A model generated the notes under the pieces. The model was not told where the DNA came from and made no database searches. It saw only the letters and a list, made by a program, of their open reading frames with translations. Positions 45,615 through 57,712 of a stretch of 64,000 bases of DNA are shown piece after piece. The stretch is from Neocallimastix lanati (nom. inval.). Taxonomy: Eukaryota > Neocallimastigomycota > Neocallimastigomycetes > Neocallimastigales > Neocallimastigaceae. The number at the start of each line of letters is the position of its first letter. Position 1 is the stretch's first letter. The stretch covers positions 901,501 through 965,500 of the forward strand of contig JACVTC010000044.1 of NCBI GenBank assembly GCA_016946835.1, written 5' to 3'. The position numbers were made by a program, and so were the translations under genes.

Positions 45615-47756
45615 TTTTTAAATTTATAATAAAATTTTTTAAATAATAAAGTCATATAAATTTATATAAATATTTTTTTTATTTTTAATTTAATCAATTA
45701 CTTAATATTTGAAATAAATATTTAATAATAATAATAAAAAAAAAAATATAATTAATACATATTTACTGTAACTAAAGGATTACTTTAATTACAATATTTT
45801 TATATTTTTAGTTATATAATTTCAATTTTTGTAATATTTTTTCTTTTTTATATGAATAATTCTAATATAATATAATGTATCTTTTATATTTTTTATCTAT
45901 TATAAATATTTTTTAAAAATATTTAATTAGGATTAGATAATTAAAAATAAATAAATTATTTATTTTATATTTCAAATTTAGAATAAATAATAAAATTAAT
46001 AATATAAATATTTTAATCTTAAATCTTTTTATGATAATTATAATTCTAATCAAAAATGTTATATTAATATATTTTTATGACTATTTTTTTAATTTATTTT
46101 AAAGTGTAGAAATTCACTTTTAATATTTTTTTTTAATTGAAGTAATATTTTTTAAAATTAAAATAATTTTATATTATTTTAAAATTTTGAAATTTTTATT
46201 TAATTCATGAAATATATTTAATTTAAAATTTAATTGTTATTTCCTTCTTCGTTTTTTTTTTTATTTTTATTTCCCTTTTGTAGGGCACTTATTTTCAGTC
46301 CTCCTCTTAAGGCATGGGAATATTGAGGTTGTCATAACAATTCTATAAGTTTTTGTACAAGTGGATATTGGCCTTGCTGGATGACTTTAATGAGTATTCA
46401 GAATTGTAACTTTGACATACATATTATTGATGAGAAATTTCTTGTTTTTTAAGAAATTATAATATACTGCTTTGAAAAATATAGGTTAATTCTTTATTAG
46501 TAAGTTTATAATTATTATATTAATACAAAAATACTAACTTACAAATTTTTTAAAAGTGAAATATTGATATATTTTTTATTTTTTTCCAATATTTTTTTTA
46601 AATTTATTACATATAATTTCAATATTTAAAAAATAATAATTTAATTTAATAAGTTGGAAATATAAAATAAAATAAATATTAAATTAATTAGATTAATTAA
46701 TATAAGTAATAATTTAAACAATAAAAATATAAAAATAATATTTGTAATGTTTTTAAGAAAAAAGAATAAAATAGATGAGTATATCAATTTAATAATAATA
46801 ATATTTAAAATAATATTATAAAAAATAATATAAATATTAGTTAATGGTTATTTATGTAAATATAAAATTTATAATAGAATGAACAGTATAATAAATAAAT
46901 AATTTTGAATAATAGCTTTTTGTAAATTTAAAATATTTTTATATTATTAATTTAAATATTTATATAAATTATAAAATTAATAAAAATATATTTTATATAA
47001 ATATTTTTAAATATTACTAATTATTATTATGTATAAATATTAATATTAATTATTCATTTTTTCTTTCACGGTCACCAGTTATTTTACCGTGGTCACTTTT
47101 TTTAAATATTATTATATTTATGTTATTTATAAAAAAAAATTATATTTATTATTTACTATTATTAAAATCAGTAAAATAAATAATTTTTAGAAATTTATTT
47201 TAATTACTATTCATCAAAATAAATATTATTTATTTTTCATTCTATACATATTTTTATATTATAGTGTATGAAATATATACTATAATTTCATAAATTAAAT
47301 TTAATAAATTTAATAATTTATTTCTTTTAATTTTGTAATTTATTTTTATTTAAAATAATATTTTTTAAAATCAATCATTTATTTATGTTGAAAATATAAA
47401 TATAGATGACAATTTCTATATTTATATTTAGTATTTAAAATTTTAAAAACGATAGTAATTGGTATAATATTATATAAATTATTCAAAGTACAACAAAAAT
47501 ATTTAATAATTAAATTTAGGATATAAAAATAGATTTTAAATATTTTTAAAATAAATAATAATATTTTATTATGATTTGAACTGTTAATAATACATAATTT
47601 TGAAATATAAAAATACATACAATAAAAATATTAAAGTAAAAATTATATTCATAAATTTATATATATAAATTATTTGTATTATTAATATTATTTAAAATAA
47701 ATCAAAATTAATATATACTTAATAAAAAACTATTTATAATAATATAATTTTATAAA

Positions 47757-47789
<33 letters not shown>

Positions 47790-47826
47790 AAAAATATATT
47801 AGTAAATTAAATATTATATAATAAAA
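45615..47826. other. AT-rich intergenic region
   Basis: It separates the divergently oriented DT-repeat gene and glycosyltransferase gene, so it should hold both promoters. A GC-richer patch at 46265-46435 and a CACGGTCACC/CCGTGGTCAC pair near 47069-47097 stand out, but I cannot assign them. A poly-A run lies at about 47756-47776. Confidence 0.5.
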
Positions 47827-49860
47827 ATGTTCCAACTAAATTTTATTAGTTTTATAATACTTTTTATTAATATAATAAATGTATATTCAAATTATAATAA
47901 CAAAAATGTATCTAAAAAGAATTTTCGAACGGCTATTTGTGCTATTGCAAAAATGGAAAATGATTATATTAATGATTGGTGTAGATATCATTTTAATTTA
48001 GGTTTTGATGATATATATATTTATGATAATAATGATGAAAATTACGAGCCTGTGGAAAATAGAATTGATAAGGATATAATTTCACAGGTTCACATAATAA
48101 AAGTCCCTGGAAAACGAAAGGATTTTCAGAGAAATTCTTATAATTCATTTATTAAAGAAAATTATTTGAAGTATGATTGGTGTGCCTTTATCGATTTAGA
48201 CGAATTTTTTGTTTTAAAAAAATGGAACAATATTAAAGATTTTTTATTGCAGGAAATATTTCAGAATGCTGAAGAAATTAAATTTGAATGGCATTTATAC
48301 GGTGATAATGATGAAATAAAACAAGATACAACCATACCAATTTATAAAAGGATCACAAAAGAAGTATTTCCTGAATATAGAGGTGGTCACCTTAGTAAAC
48401 CAATTATCAAAGGAAAAAAGAAATTTTATTTCGGATCGCATCATTATGCAAGAAATATAGATAAAACATATTGCACAGAGGTTAATATTTATGGAGAATA
48501 CTTAAATAAAACAGGAAGATTTGTTGATAAGAGGTATGAAGATGCTTATATTGCTCACTATATGACTAAAACTTTAGATGAATTTATAAATCAAAAATTT
48601 AAAAGAATTGAACACAATTATGATAATCCTACAAATCTTATGTCACAGGAAGATCCTTTTAAAAGATTTCAATATTTTTTCAATATAAACCAACAGACAC
48701 CTGAAAAATTGAAATATATTAAAGAAAAATTAAATGTGGACTTTATTGAATTAGAAGATGGCGAATATAAAATGTATGAACCTGGAATAAAATATTGGCA
48801 TGGCAAACCTAATGCAGGCGATTACTTTGCTATTTATTTGGCAAATAAATTAAAAATAAATGAAAGAAGTAGTTTGGCCATTATGGGAAATATTTTGTCA
48901 GTTAATTTAATAAAAGATACTAAATATTTCTGGGGTTGTAGTTCTACCAACGGAAAAGACCCCTTAATAAAAGATGTCAATAGATATTATGCTGTTGGTG
49001 GTAATAAAACTTTGAATATCTTACGAAAATTTGGTGATATTTCCAACATTGTAATTTGTAATCCAGCACTTTTAGCTTCTTTTTTATATAAACCAACGGT
49101 TCATAAAAAATATAAAATATGTATACTGTCGCATTGGCAAGATTATGAGTTATTAAAAGATTATGCTTCGAATGAAATTAATATTATCCATATGCAAACT
49201 ACTGATATCGAATTAATTTTGGATAAAATAAATGAATGTCAATTTTCAATATCAACTTCACTTCATGGTTTGGTGTTTTCTCATTCTTATGGAATTAAAT
49301 CAATAAAATTAAATCTTAACGATAGAAAAAATAAAGCAGCATTTAAATATGAAGACTATTATTCTTCTATTAATAAAAAATTTAAGCAAATTAATTCCGA
49401 AGAATTAAATATGATTATAAATTCAGATGAAAAATTACAACAATTGAAAGAAAGTATCTCAATTCCTTCATCTTTGGAAATAGTAAAAAAGCAATTGGAA
49501 TACCTTGGTGCCAGTCCCGTTCAAATAATATTTAGTAATATGGAAAACATTATATGTACTTTTATTGAAAACAATACTATAATTGAACCAGAAAAAATTG
49601 ATGAATGGATTACATATCATATAAAAGCTGGTTTTAGCGATATTTTTATATTTAATTCCAACGAATCCCTTAAAAATATTGAAAGGAATTTCGATGAACA
49701 AATTAAGGATAAAGTACATCTATTTAATGTAATAACTAGACGTTATATTCAAAATGAATTAGTATCTTATTTTTACCGATATTTGAATCGTTATTTCGAA
49801 AGTGTAACGTTTGTTGATATAAATAAATATATAAATTTTAAGTATACTTTGAATTATTAA
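47827..49860 (+). CDS. Glycosyltransferase / polysaccharide pyruvyl transferase-like fusion with degenerate second GT domain
   Basis: It has 677 residues from ATG 47827 to TAA 49860. Residues 1-21 look like a signal peptide or anchor (MFQLNFISFIILFINIINVY). Residues about 35-290 match the GT2_4/GT92-like family: AICAIAKMENDYINDW, DIYIYDNND, and the DXD metal-binding motif in FIDLDEFF. Residues about 325-560 resemble polysaccharide pyruvyl transferases, with KYWHGKPNAGDYF at the start and ISTSLHGLVFSHSYGIKSIK, the family's S-x-H-G region. Residues about 570-677 resemble domain 1 again (IICTFIENN, DEWITYHIKAGFSDIFIFN), but the DXD position reads FVDINKYI and the domain stops there. It probably modifies glycans in the secretory pathway; donor and acceptor are unknown. 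Such fusions are more familiar in bacteria, so transfer is possible but unproven. Confidence 0.8.
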   Translation: MFQLNFISFIILFINIINVYSNYNNKNVSKKNFRTAICAIAKMENDYINDWCRYHFNLGFDDIYIYDNNDENYEPVENRIDKDIISQVHIIKVPGKRKDFQRNSYNSFIKENYLKYDWCAFIDLDEFFVLKKWNNIKDFLLQEIFQNAEEIKFEWHLYGDNDEIKQDTTIPIYKRITKEVFPEYRGGHLSKPIIKGKKKFYFGSHHYARNIDKTYCTEVNIYGEYLNKTGRFVDKRYEDAYIAHYMTKTLDEFINQKFKRIEHNYDNPTNLMSQEDPFKRFQYFFNINQQTPEKLKYIKEKLNVDFIELEDGEYKMYEPGIKYWHGKPNAGDYFAIYLANKLKINERSSLAIMGNILSVNLIKDTKYFWGCSSTNGKDPLIKDVNRYYAVGGNKTLNILRKFGDISNIVICNPALLASFLYKPTVHKKYKICILSHWQDYELLKDYASNEINIIHMQTTDIELILDKINECQFSISTSLHGLVFSHSYGIKSIKLNLNDRKNKAAFKYEDYYSSINKKFKQINSEELNMIINSDEKLQQLKESISIPSSLEIVKKQLEYLGASPVQIIFSNMENIICTFIENNTIIEPEKIDEWITYHIKAGFSDIFIFNSNESLKNIERNFDEQIKDKVHLFNVITRRYIQNELVSYFYRYLNRYFESVTFVDINKYINFKYTLNY

Positions 49861-51837
49861 TATTTTAATAAGTTATAAACTTATTAAAAAAAATTTATAA
49901 ATTTCTATAATCATTAGTCAATAAAAAAAATAAATGATTTTAGATTTATTAATAATAAAAAGATTTTAAATAAAATATATATCTATTAAAAATAATTATG
50001 ATAAATTTTAAGACATATCAACATAAAAATTTTTTTTCTTAATATAATACTTAAAAAAATCTATTATTCACTCATAATTTAATAAATAATTTTAATTTAT
50101 TATTAATAAAAACATTTCGGTTTTATGTTAATTATAATTACAAATAAATTAAAAAGTTTATCATTTTTTTTTATTAATAAATATATATAAAATTATTTTA
50201 TATAAAATAAATCTTTCATTTATTATTATTATTTTATCATATAAATATGATTTTATTTTGATTATTTATTTTAATTATATTTCTCCCTCAATTTGGTTAG
50301 ATTAAGAATCTAAATATGTTATATAAGTAATAATTCATTTATTATATAAAATATAATATACATAAATTCAAAATGAATTAACATTAAAGACTATTTATCA
50401 TAAAATCATAAAATATATTTTGATGAATACTTGTATATATTATAAAACTTTTATCTAATAGAAGGCGTGTAATGTTTATGTTTAGGATGACTTTAAAACA
50501 AAATTTAATTTTTAATAAATAGATTATTGAAATAAACTTAACTCTTAAGAATAACTTTTATATATTATTAAATATCAGTAATTTTTAATTTTTTAATTAT
50601 TATAATAAACGTTTATTTTAAATATACCTTATTTATTTTTCTTAATATTAAATATAGTTTTTAATGTTCAAAAAAAAATATAATATAAACTTAATTGCAT
50701 AATTGTTTAAAACACAACAAATCTGCCATATAATAATGACTATTTATATAATTAATAAAAGTAATCAATATCATATTATTAAATTGATTGAATTCTCTTA
50801 ATTATAAGAGTATATTCGGTGAAATAGTTATTTAATATATCATCAAAGTATTCTATATTTTAAATGACGCAAATGATTAATATTTAAATTTATTGTTTTC
50901 ATATACTAAAAAATTTGTTTGTATTATTTCAGTAGTCTTCCAATTCTTCTATTTTATCATTTTATTTATTAGTCGTTTTTTATTTTTTTCATTTATTTGT
51001 TAAGTTTTAATACTTATAAATGTAGAATATTTTAATTTTCCTATCTTAAGTTAAAATATTAGTTATAATATTATATATTTAGAAATCTATTCTTTGATTT
51101 GATCATTCAGAAGATTACTTTTTTTTTTAAAACTAACTATTTTTATTTTTAATAAAATTTTAATAATTTAAAAGTTATTATTAAGCAATTTAATTTCAGT
51201 TTCTTTTTATTTATTGTCATATTTTATATTATTAACCACTTTTTCATTTTTTTTAATCTTTATAAGTATTAAAATTTTAAAGTATCATTAAAATATTAAT
51301 TTTCAAATATTAATAAAAAATTATTTTTTAATTTTATATATTTTTTTTTTAATTAATATATTATATAACTCATTTCTTAATTATATTTTTATTATTTTAT
51401 TTTAGTTATAATAATTGTTTATTTTAATAATATTATTTTTATTTTCACTAATTTTTAGGAATAATGGATATTTTATTTTCCACTTTATTAATTAACTATC
51501 TTTTTTTGATTTATTTTGGGTTTATTTTTTTTAATAATATTTGCTGACCATATATTATCAGTATAATATTAGATGGACATTGTTTATTTTTAATCTTCAT
51601 AATCAATATTTTTGTATTCAAATTGTTTTAATTTTAATTTTTTACATTATTATTTTATGTATTTTGCGAAATTTAATCAGCCTACTTTTTTAATAATAAA
51701 TAAATTGTTTATTAAAATTATTAAATTAAATATATTAAAAATTTCTCTATTGTAATGTAAAAAATAAAAATAAAACATTCATATTTATAAAAAAATTTAC
51801 TAAAAGTAAAGAAAAAAAGAAAACTTTTTGCTAATAT

Positions 51838-51876
<39 letters not shown>

Positions 51877-53179
51877 CTTTATAAAGTATATATATATTTT
51901 TTTATGTTTAAATTATAGTTAACAGACATCTTTATTAAAAACAGAATTTATTTAAAATAAAAATATTTTTTTATATTATTTAAAGTTTAAAAAAAATAAT
52001 TTTTTTAATTTAATTAATGTAAAATTTAATTTAATTTAAAATTTCATCAAACTTTAATTTATATTATTAATAAAAAAAGGAAAATTTTTTATTTTAAAGT
52101 TTATAAAATAATATTTTTAATTTTAAATAAATTAAAAAAAGTTTGATTTCATTAAAATTTTAATATTTATTTAATAATATAAAAAATTATTCTTAAAATT
52201 TAAACTTATTTCAATAAAAATATTTTCTTTAAAAAAAAATAAAGATTAAGAAGAATATTTTTGAACTAATTAAATTCATCTTTTATTTAATTATTATTAA
52301 TTAAAAAATGATAAAAAATTATAAATAACTATTATAAAATTATTGGTAGTGATAAGTAGTATTATAACGAAAAATAATTAATTTTTCAATTAAAAATATT
52401 TTTTAGTGATTAAATTCATTCATAAATCATTTTAATAATTTTAAAAGACTTTTATTATTATTAAAAAGAAATTAATATAATATACTTTGAATACTTTCTA
52501 AAAGTAGTAAAATCGATTAAAAGATAAATAAATAATAAAATGGCCATCTAAAATTTTCAATTTATTACAAGAAAAAAACGATAATCGAAAGAAAAGATTT
52601 TTTTATTAGTTTCATACTTACCAGATTAATAATATATTTTTAAAAAGTTTAAATTAAAAATTTATTTAGTAGACTAATCATCATTATTATTTATACTATA
52701 TTTATATTTTATTTTAATAATAAAAATTATTTTTATAATTTATAAATATAAATTCTAATATTAGAAATTTTAAAATTTTTTTATTAAACAAATATTAATT
52801 TTTTAACAAAATCAAACTTTTTTATTTATTAATATTTATTAATTGAAAATTTATTTTTCTTTAATTTATAAACTTCAATAATAAAAATTAAAAAATAATT
52901 TTTTTTCCGTTTTTTTATTATTTAATAAAATTTTTTTTTATTAAATATCAAATGAAATAATATAAATTAATGTAACTGGAATTTTAAATTAAATTAAAAT
53001 ATAATAAAATAAATTAAATTTAATTAAAAAATAAATTTTTAAAACTTTAAATAATATAAAAAATTATTTAATAGAAATGTTTTTTAATAGAGAAAGTGAT
53101 TATAATAATAAACATTAATATATAATATTTATGAAATAATTTTTTTTTTTTTTTAATAAAAAAATAAATTGGAGATCAT
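49861..53179. other. AT-rich intergenic region
   Basis: It has long A/T homopolymers (for example about 51841-51872) and no supported gene. TCTCCCTCAATTTGGTTAGA near 50281 resembles an inverted polypurine tract of the local LTR elements, but I cannot define an LTR beside it. Confidence 0.55.
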
Positions 53180-53191
53180 AAAATATGTAAA

Positions 53192-53686
53192 TAAAGAACT
53201 CCTTGAGATTAAGGTCAATGGTAAACGCGTATACCTTGGGGCCAACAATCCGGAAGTTCAATTCTACCTTACCACCCAATAATAACCCAACTGACAGCCT
53301 AATCTTATATCGAAGAAGTCATCTTCGATACTACGATTGTGTTTCTCAGATGTACGTATACATGTCTAAAGCGATGTATTGTAAATCCTTATTAGTTAAT
53401 ATATTTGTGAATCATCAATGATCACGTAATAGGATTCATTTTCTAATTTGAAAAAGGTATGTAGTAGATAAATAATAATGTTATAGTGTTTGTGGTTGTG
53501 TCTTGCCGTATCCAATATCACCAAATCTTGTGGTTCCGTAATTATCACTTAGAGCGTCGATACCGAAATGGTATGGCATGGAAGCACTTTATGTGGTCAT
53601 GATACACCTTCTATAAACTTATCTGATATTAGTTGTCTGTTATGGTTGGGATAATACGATAAGACTTACAAGGGAAAGTCTTAAAA
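53192..53686 (+). mobile_element. tRNA-like SINE candidate
   Basis: The element is about 495 bp, GC-richer than its flanks. It is bounded by AAAATATGTAAA at 53180-53191 and 53687-53698, a 12-bp target duplication, with a short A-tail before the right copy. Near the left end, AAGGTCAATGGTAAACGCG (53211 on) resembles an RNA polymerase III A box and GTTCAATTC (53256-53264) matches the B-box consensus, at tRNA-like spacing. The tail has TAAGACTT...AAGTCTTA, a perfect 8-bp stem with AAGGGA in its loop. No cloverleaf was verified, so this is a tRNA-derived head, not a tRNA gene. Confidence 0.65.
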
Positions 53687-53698
53687 AAAATATGTAAA

Positions 53699-54259
53699 AT
53701 TAATTTTTTAAATTATATATCTTTTTTATAAAAATGACAAAAAAAAATTTTTTTTTATAGTTTTTTTCCTTTAATCATAGCGTCTATACATTTAATATTT
53801 TGACTTTTTTTTAAAGCCATAATTATTTTGAATTTTATCTTCATTTATTTATTTATTAATTATATTTATATTTTTATAGAAATACACAAAATTATTAAAA
53901 AAATATATTTTATTAGTCCAATGAGTAAATATCAATGTTTAAAATAATAATATATAATAAAAGGTAATATTAAAAATAAATTGTAAAAATAAATTTAGAA
54001 AAAGTTCATATGAAATTAATGAAAATATCAGATTATAAGATTTCTATTTAGATAGATTTCATATTTTATTTAAATACTCTGATTAATATTTTAATTTTAA
54101 CTTTTTATTTTTTATTTTTAGACTTGGAATGGAATTCACCTTTAGTGCTTTATTAAATAAATAATTTCATATTTATATAATATATTTTTAAAAATTTTTT
54201 TATAAAAATAAAAAAAAAAATTAATGTATATAAAATATTAAGAAAAATAAAAAATATTA
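53699..54259. other. AT-rich spacer
   Basis: I see no gene. Confidence 0.6.
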
Positions 54260-54264
54260 AAAAT

Positions 54265-54470
54265 TGTTGAAAATATAAATATAAAATTTTATAATTATTT
54301 TAATTTAAGGAGAAATAATATATATTTTAATATATTCATGTAAATTATTTGACCAATAATAGTATAAAGTCATGTATTATGTTAACTATAAATAACATAA
54401 AAATGTACATTATTATTTTGAATATGATTCTAATATTTTTAATATAATAAAAATATTTTTATTTTTAAAA
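54265..54470 (+). repeat. 5' LTR
   Basis: It starts TGTTGAAAATATAAATATAA and contains TTAATATATTCATGTAAATT and ACCAATAATAGTATAAAGTC, both shared with 57713-57918. The expected terminal CA has decayed to AA. Confidence 0.8.
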
Positions 54471-54503
54471 GATTAAGAGTCTCAACCTACAACTGAGCTA
54501 AAT
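54471..54503 (+). promoter_or_regulatory. Primer-binding site complementary to tRNA-Lys(CUU) 5' half
   Basis: GATTAAGAGTCTCAACCTAC, then AACTGAGCTAA. The reverse complement reads TTAGCTCAGTTG...GAGACTCTTAATC, the best match in the window to a tRNA D-arm plus anticodon arm of tRNA-Lys(CUU). About 30 bases of complementarity remain. Confidence 0.75.
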
Positions 54504-54804
54504 GAAAAGTTAAGTTATAATTTATATAATTAATATATATAAATACATTCATTTTATAAATAAATTGAACTAATACTTTTTTATTTTTAATATTCAACAT
54601 CATTTTTATTTTTATATTTATTAATAAAATTATATAAATTTGAGCAAAGAAATAATATAATTAATTATAATCTTTATAATTAATTTTGTCATTTTCATAA
54701 TAACAGAATTAAAATATATTATCAGAAATATTCTAAAATAAATTTATGAAAGATTAATATGATTTAATAATATTATAATTCGATGTAAATAATATATATA
54801 TGTT

Positions 54805-55020
54805 ATACTCAGTCAAGTTATAACTTGAACTGAAAAAAAAAAAAAAATAATATAGTCAGTCAATTATAATTTGAATCGATTAATAACATAATCATTCAAT
54901 TTTATCTTGAACTAAATAAAAAATAAATAAAATAAAATAAAATAATTTGTCAATTATAATATGAACTGAAAAATTATATAGTCAGCCAAATAATTAATTT
55001 GAACTGAAAATACTATTGTT
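54805..55020 (+). repeat. Leader hairpin array
   Basis: Four to five direct units carry GTCAG/CAGTCA, then TCAAGTTATAACTTGA (a perfect 16-bp palindrome), TCAATTATAATTTGA, TCAATTTTATCTTGA or TCAATTATAATATGA, each followed by ACTGA or similar. Each unit folds on itself. The position parallels the arrays at 13407 and 6771. Confidence 0.8.
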
Positions 55021-55265
55021 AATTATTAACAATCAAAATATATATATATTTACATCATACAGTAAATTAAAACTATCACACAATTGATAAAATGATTAAA
55101 ATCAGTCGATAATGAACTCAACAATATGATAAATTTGAGAATATATGAAATAATTGATAAAATACCTAAGAATACAAATTTAATATCATCATGAAAAAAA
55201 AAAAAAAAAAAAAATTTATAGTCAACTGATTATACTAGATTAAAAATTAATAAATTAAAGAAAAG

Positions 55266-55552
55266 TGTTAATAAACACACAATTAAGAGACACACAATAT
55301 TAAGATAATATTATAATTATGTTTAAGTAAAGATGTTTTATATTCTTTATTATATATTAATATTTATTATTATAAATATATATAATTAAGCATGTATGAT
55401 CGTATATATATATTAAGGTTTTTTTATTGTTAAAGAGAAAAAAAAAATTAGGATTATTATTTAAGCACGTTTTATAGTATTTCGAGTATTTTGTATTTGT
55501 AAAATATTGGATAATCATAGATTAAATTTTATATTAAAATATATTTTTAACA
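55266..55552 (-). repeat. Nested solo LTR (family of the 12767-19619 Copia)
   Basis: TGTTAATAAACACACAATTA to ATATTTTTAACA is the reverse complement of the 283-285-bp LTR at 12767 and 19335. Flanks AAAAG and AAAAA agree at four of five bases. It shows insertion followed by LTR-LTR recombination inside the older element. Confidence 0.9.
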
Positions 55553-55989
55553 AAAAATAATAATTAAAGTTTTATTAAATCAAAATTATTAATAAATTAA
55601 ATAATATCAATACTTTATTAAATAAAGTTTCGTATAATTTAACTTAATATAATAAAAATTACAATTTTATAAAGTCAAATATAAATAAAAATTCAAATGA
55701 GAATTTTAAATATAATATATTATATTAGTTGATAAATCAAGAGCCAACAGAATTAAACATTATCAAACTTTAATAAATAATATTTGTCTTACCAATTAAA
55801 ATTAAAAATGCATATTTTTTTAAATCAATTTATCAATACAAATAATATTAATTAAAGTTTTATAATTAAAATAAAACAAATAAAACTTGATCTATTAATT
55901 AAATAATTAATTATATTACTAAACTTTAATTAATAATATCTATTTAAATTCTTTAACAAAACAAATCAAATGTATCAAATGCATGTTAA

Positions 55990-56000
55990 AGATTTAAAAA

Positions 56001-56046
<46 letters not shown>
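55990..56046. repeat. Poly-A run
   Basis: It is a nearly pure A tract of more than 40 bases inside the LTR element. Confidence 0.95.
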
Positions 56047-56047
<1 letters not shown>

Positions 56048-56289
56048 TTAATGAAATATTTACTTGTTAATAATTGATATTTAGAATTTACAACATTCTT
56101 TGAAAGTATCATTATGAAAATTTATTTAATAAATTATATTTTTAAGTTTTGATAATTAATCTTTAAAGCTATAAGAAATTATTTATTATTAAGAATTCAA
56201 TGATGTTTATTTTTCAACGTGATGTAATTTCGATATTCAAAATAAATTTTATTTGATAAATTGAAGTGTTAAATTTGATTTTTAGAATG

Positions 56290-57545
56290 AAATTCTATTT
56301 GTTTATTAGTTATTTGAAAAATAATAAAATTAAAAAGAATTATTACAGAATAAATATAAAATCACATTAAAAACAATGAAAAGAATTTAGAAATTGTAAA
56401 TAAAATAGAAACATGTAAATACTTAAATTCTTAAAAGATCCTAAATAATGGAAATAAATGTTTTGAAATAACCTGATCTGGAGAAGATTGTTTTGACGAA
56501 AGAATATTGAAATTGTGGATATTAAGAAGCTCTCTTTTGAAACCAAAGATATTCTATACGAATACCAATAAGAAATTTCACTTTTTGGAAACAAAATTTG
56601 GATTATTCAATTTACAACAAAAAATATTTATTTATTAATTATATTTTTAAATATAATGCTGCCACAAAAAGATTTATAGTTAATATTTATTTATATATTA
56701 TCCATTATTAATAGATAAGAAACTTTTTGAATATCACAACTCTCGACAGCTGTTATTGAAAATGAAATTAAAAAGTAGTCAATAAAAAGTTCTGAAGTTG
56801 CCAATTTTAATGATGATACTTGTGTTCGCCGCAATGGTATTCGAGGATTCTACAGTGAATTAGAATTCACAATTAGACCTAATGATTTCAGAATTGAAGA
56901 AAATAGGATTACTCTACGTGCCAATAAGACAGAATAATATACTAATAATTACCAATTCGATGGTATTTTGTATGATCATATACGTCTTAAAACTCCTGGA
57001 ATTTTAATTATGCAATATCTATTCAAATAAATTAGTAAATAAATATTTTAATTTAAAAATTAATAATATCAATTATATATATTGATGATAAAAAAAAAAA
57101 ATTTATTAATATTTTATATATAACAACAAAAATAAATGAACAATAAAAAAAAAAAGTTAAAAGCTTAAAAACATTTCCTTTCAAAGGAAATTAGAGAAGT
57201 AGAAGATATACAATAAAAATATGATGATATTGAAGTAGTATTATTAATGAAACCTTAAAATCTTCTGAAATTAACTTAGATATCAAACCAAATCTACCCC
57301 TTAATGAAATAAATTTTAGAGATAGTCATGGTAATTATTCTATAAGTATTGATAATATATAAATACTTCAAAAAATATGGATAAAATAATAAATAAGGAA
57401 AATAATTAAAATAATCAATAATTAGATGATGAAAATAATGATAAAATTAATAATGATAATGAAACATATTAAGATGAAGAGACAAAAGAGATAATGTTGT
57501 AAATAATAAAATAATGGGAATATTAAAACATAATATTAATATAAA
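56290..57545 (+). pseudogene. Decayed coding cargo with TAA/TAG at Gln-like positions
   Basis: The best coding run is near 56800-56935 (DDTCVRRNGIRGFYSELEFT followed by IRPNDFRIEENR), open for over 40 codons with GC-richer codons. It continues after one TAA into YTNNYQFDGILYDHIRLKTPG. Upstream (56490-56700) and downstream (57130-57540) other frames read as protein only if TAA/TAG are taken as Gln, for example KEIREVEDIQ-stop-KYDD and LDDENNDKINNDNETY-stop. I do not recognise the family. Given the AT content, many of these interruptions are expected by chance, so only the 56740-57010 piece is well supported as former coding DNA. Confidence 0.4.
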
Positions 57546-57696
57546 AAATATAAATATAATATAATATCATTCATACTCTTTTAAAATATTATAAATTTAT
57601 AATTTTTTTTTTGTTTAATCATATTAAAACAAAAGTATTATTTTATATTTTAATACAAACACTATATTTCTATTCAACTCTAACTTTTATCCAAAG

Positions 57697-57712
57697 TTAG
57701 ATTTGAGGAGAA
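57697..57712 (+). promoter_or_regulatory. Polypurine tract
   Basis: TTAGATTTGAGGAGAA abuts the 3' LTR. Confidence 0.75.

Noticed and set aside
46265-46435. GC-richer patch, possible gene relic
   Set aside because: No frame longer than about 25 codons with recognisable content on either strand.
50070-50300. Possible inverted polypurine tract and LTR
   Set aside because: Only TCTCCCTCAATTTGG resembles the tract; adjoining sequence does not align with any LTR here.
53195-53285. tRNA gene
   Set aside because: Box-like motifs are present, but a full cloverleaf could not be drawn, and the segment is part of a longer element with target duplications.
53203-53421. 72-codon frame
   Set aside because: Lies within the SINE candidate and overlaps its A and B boxes; no protein similarity seen.
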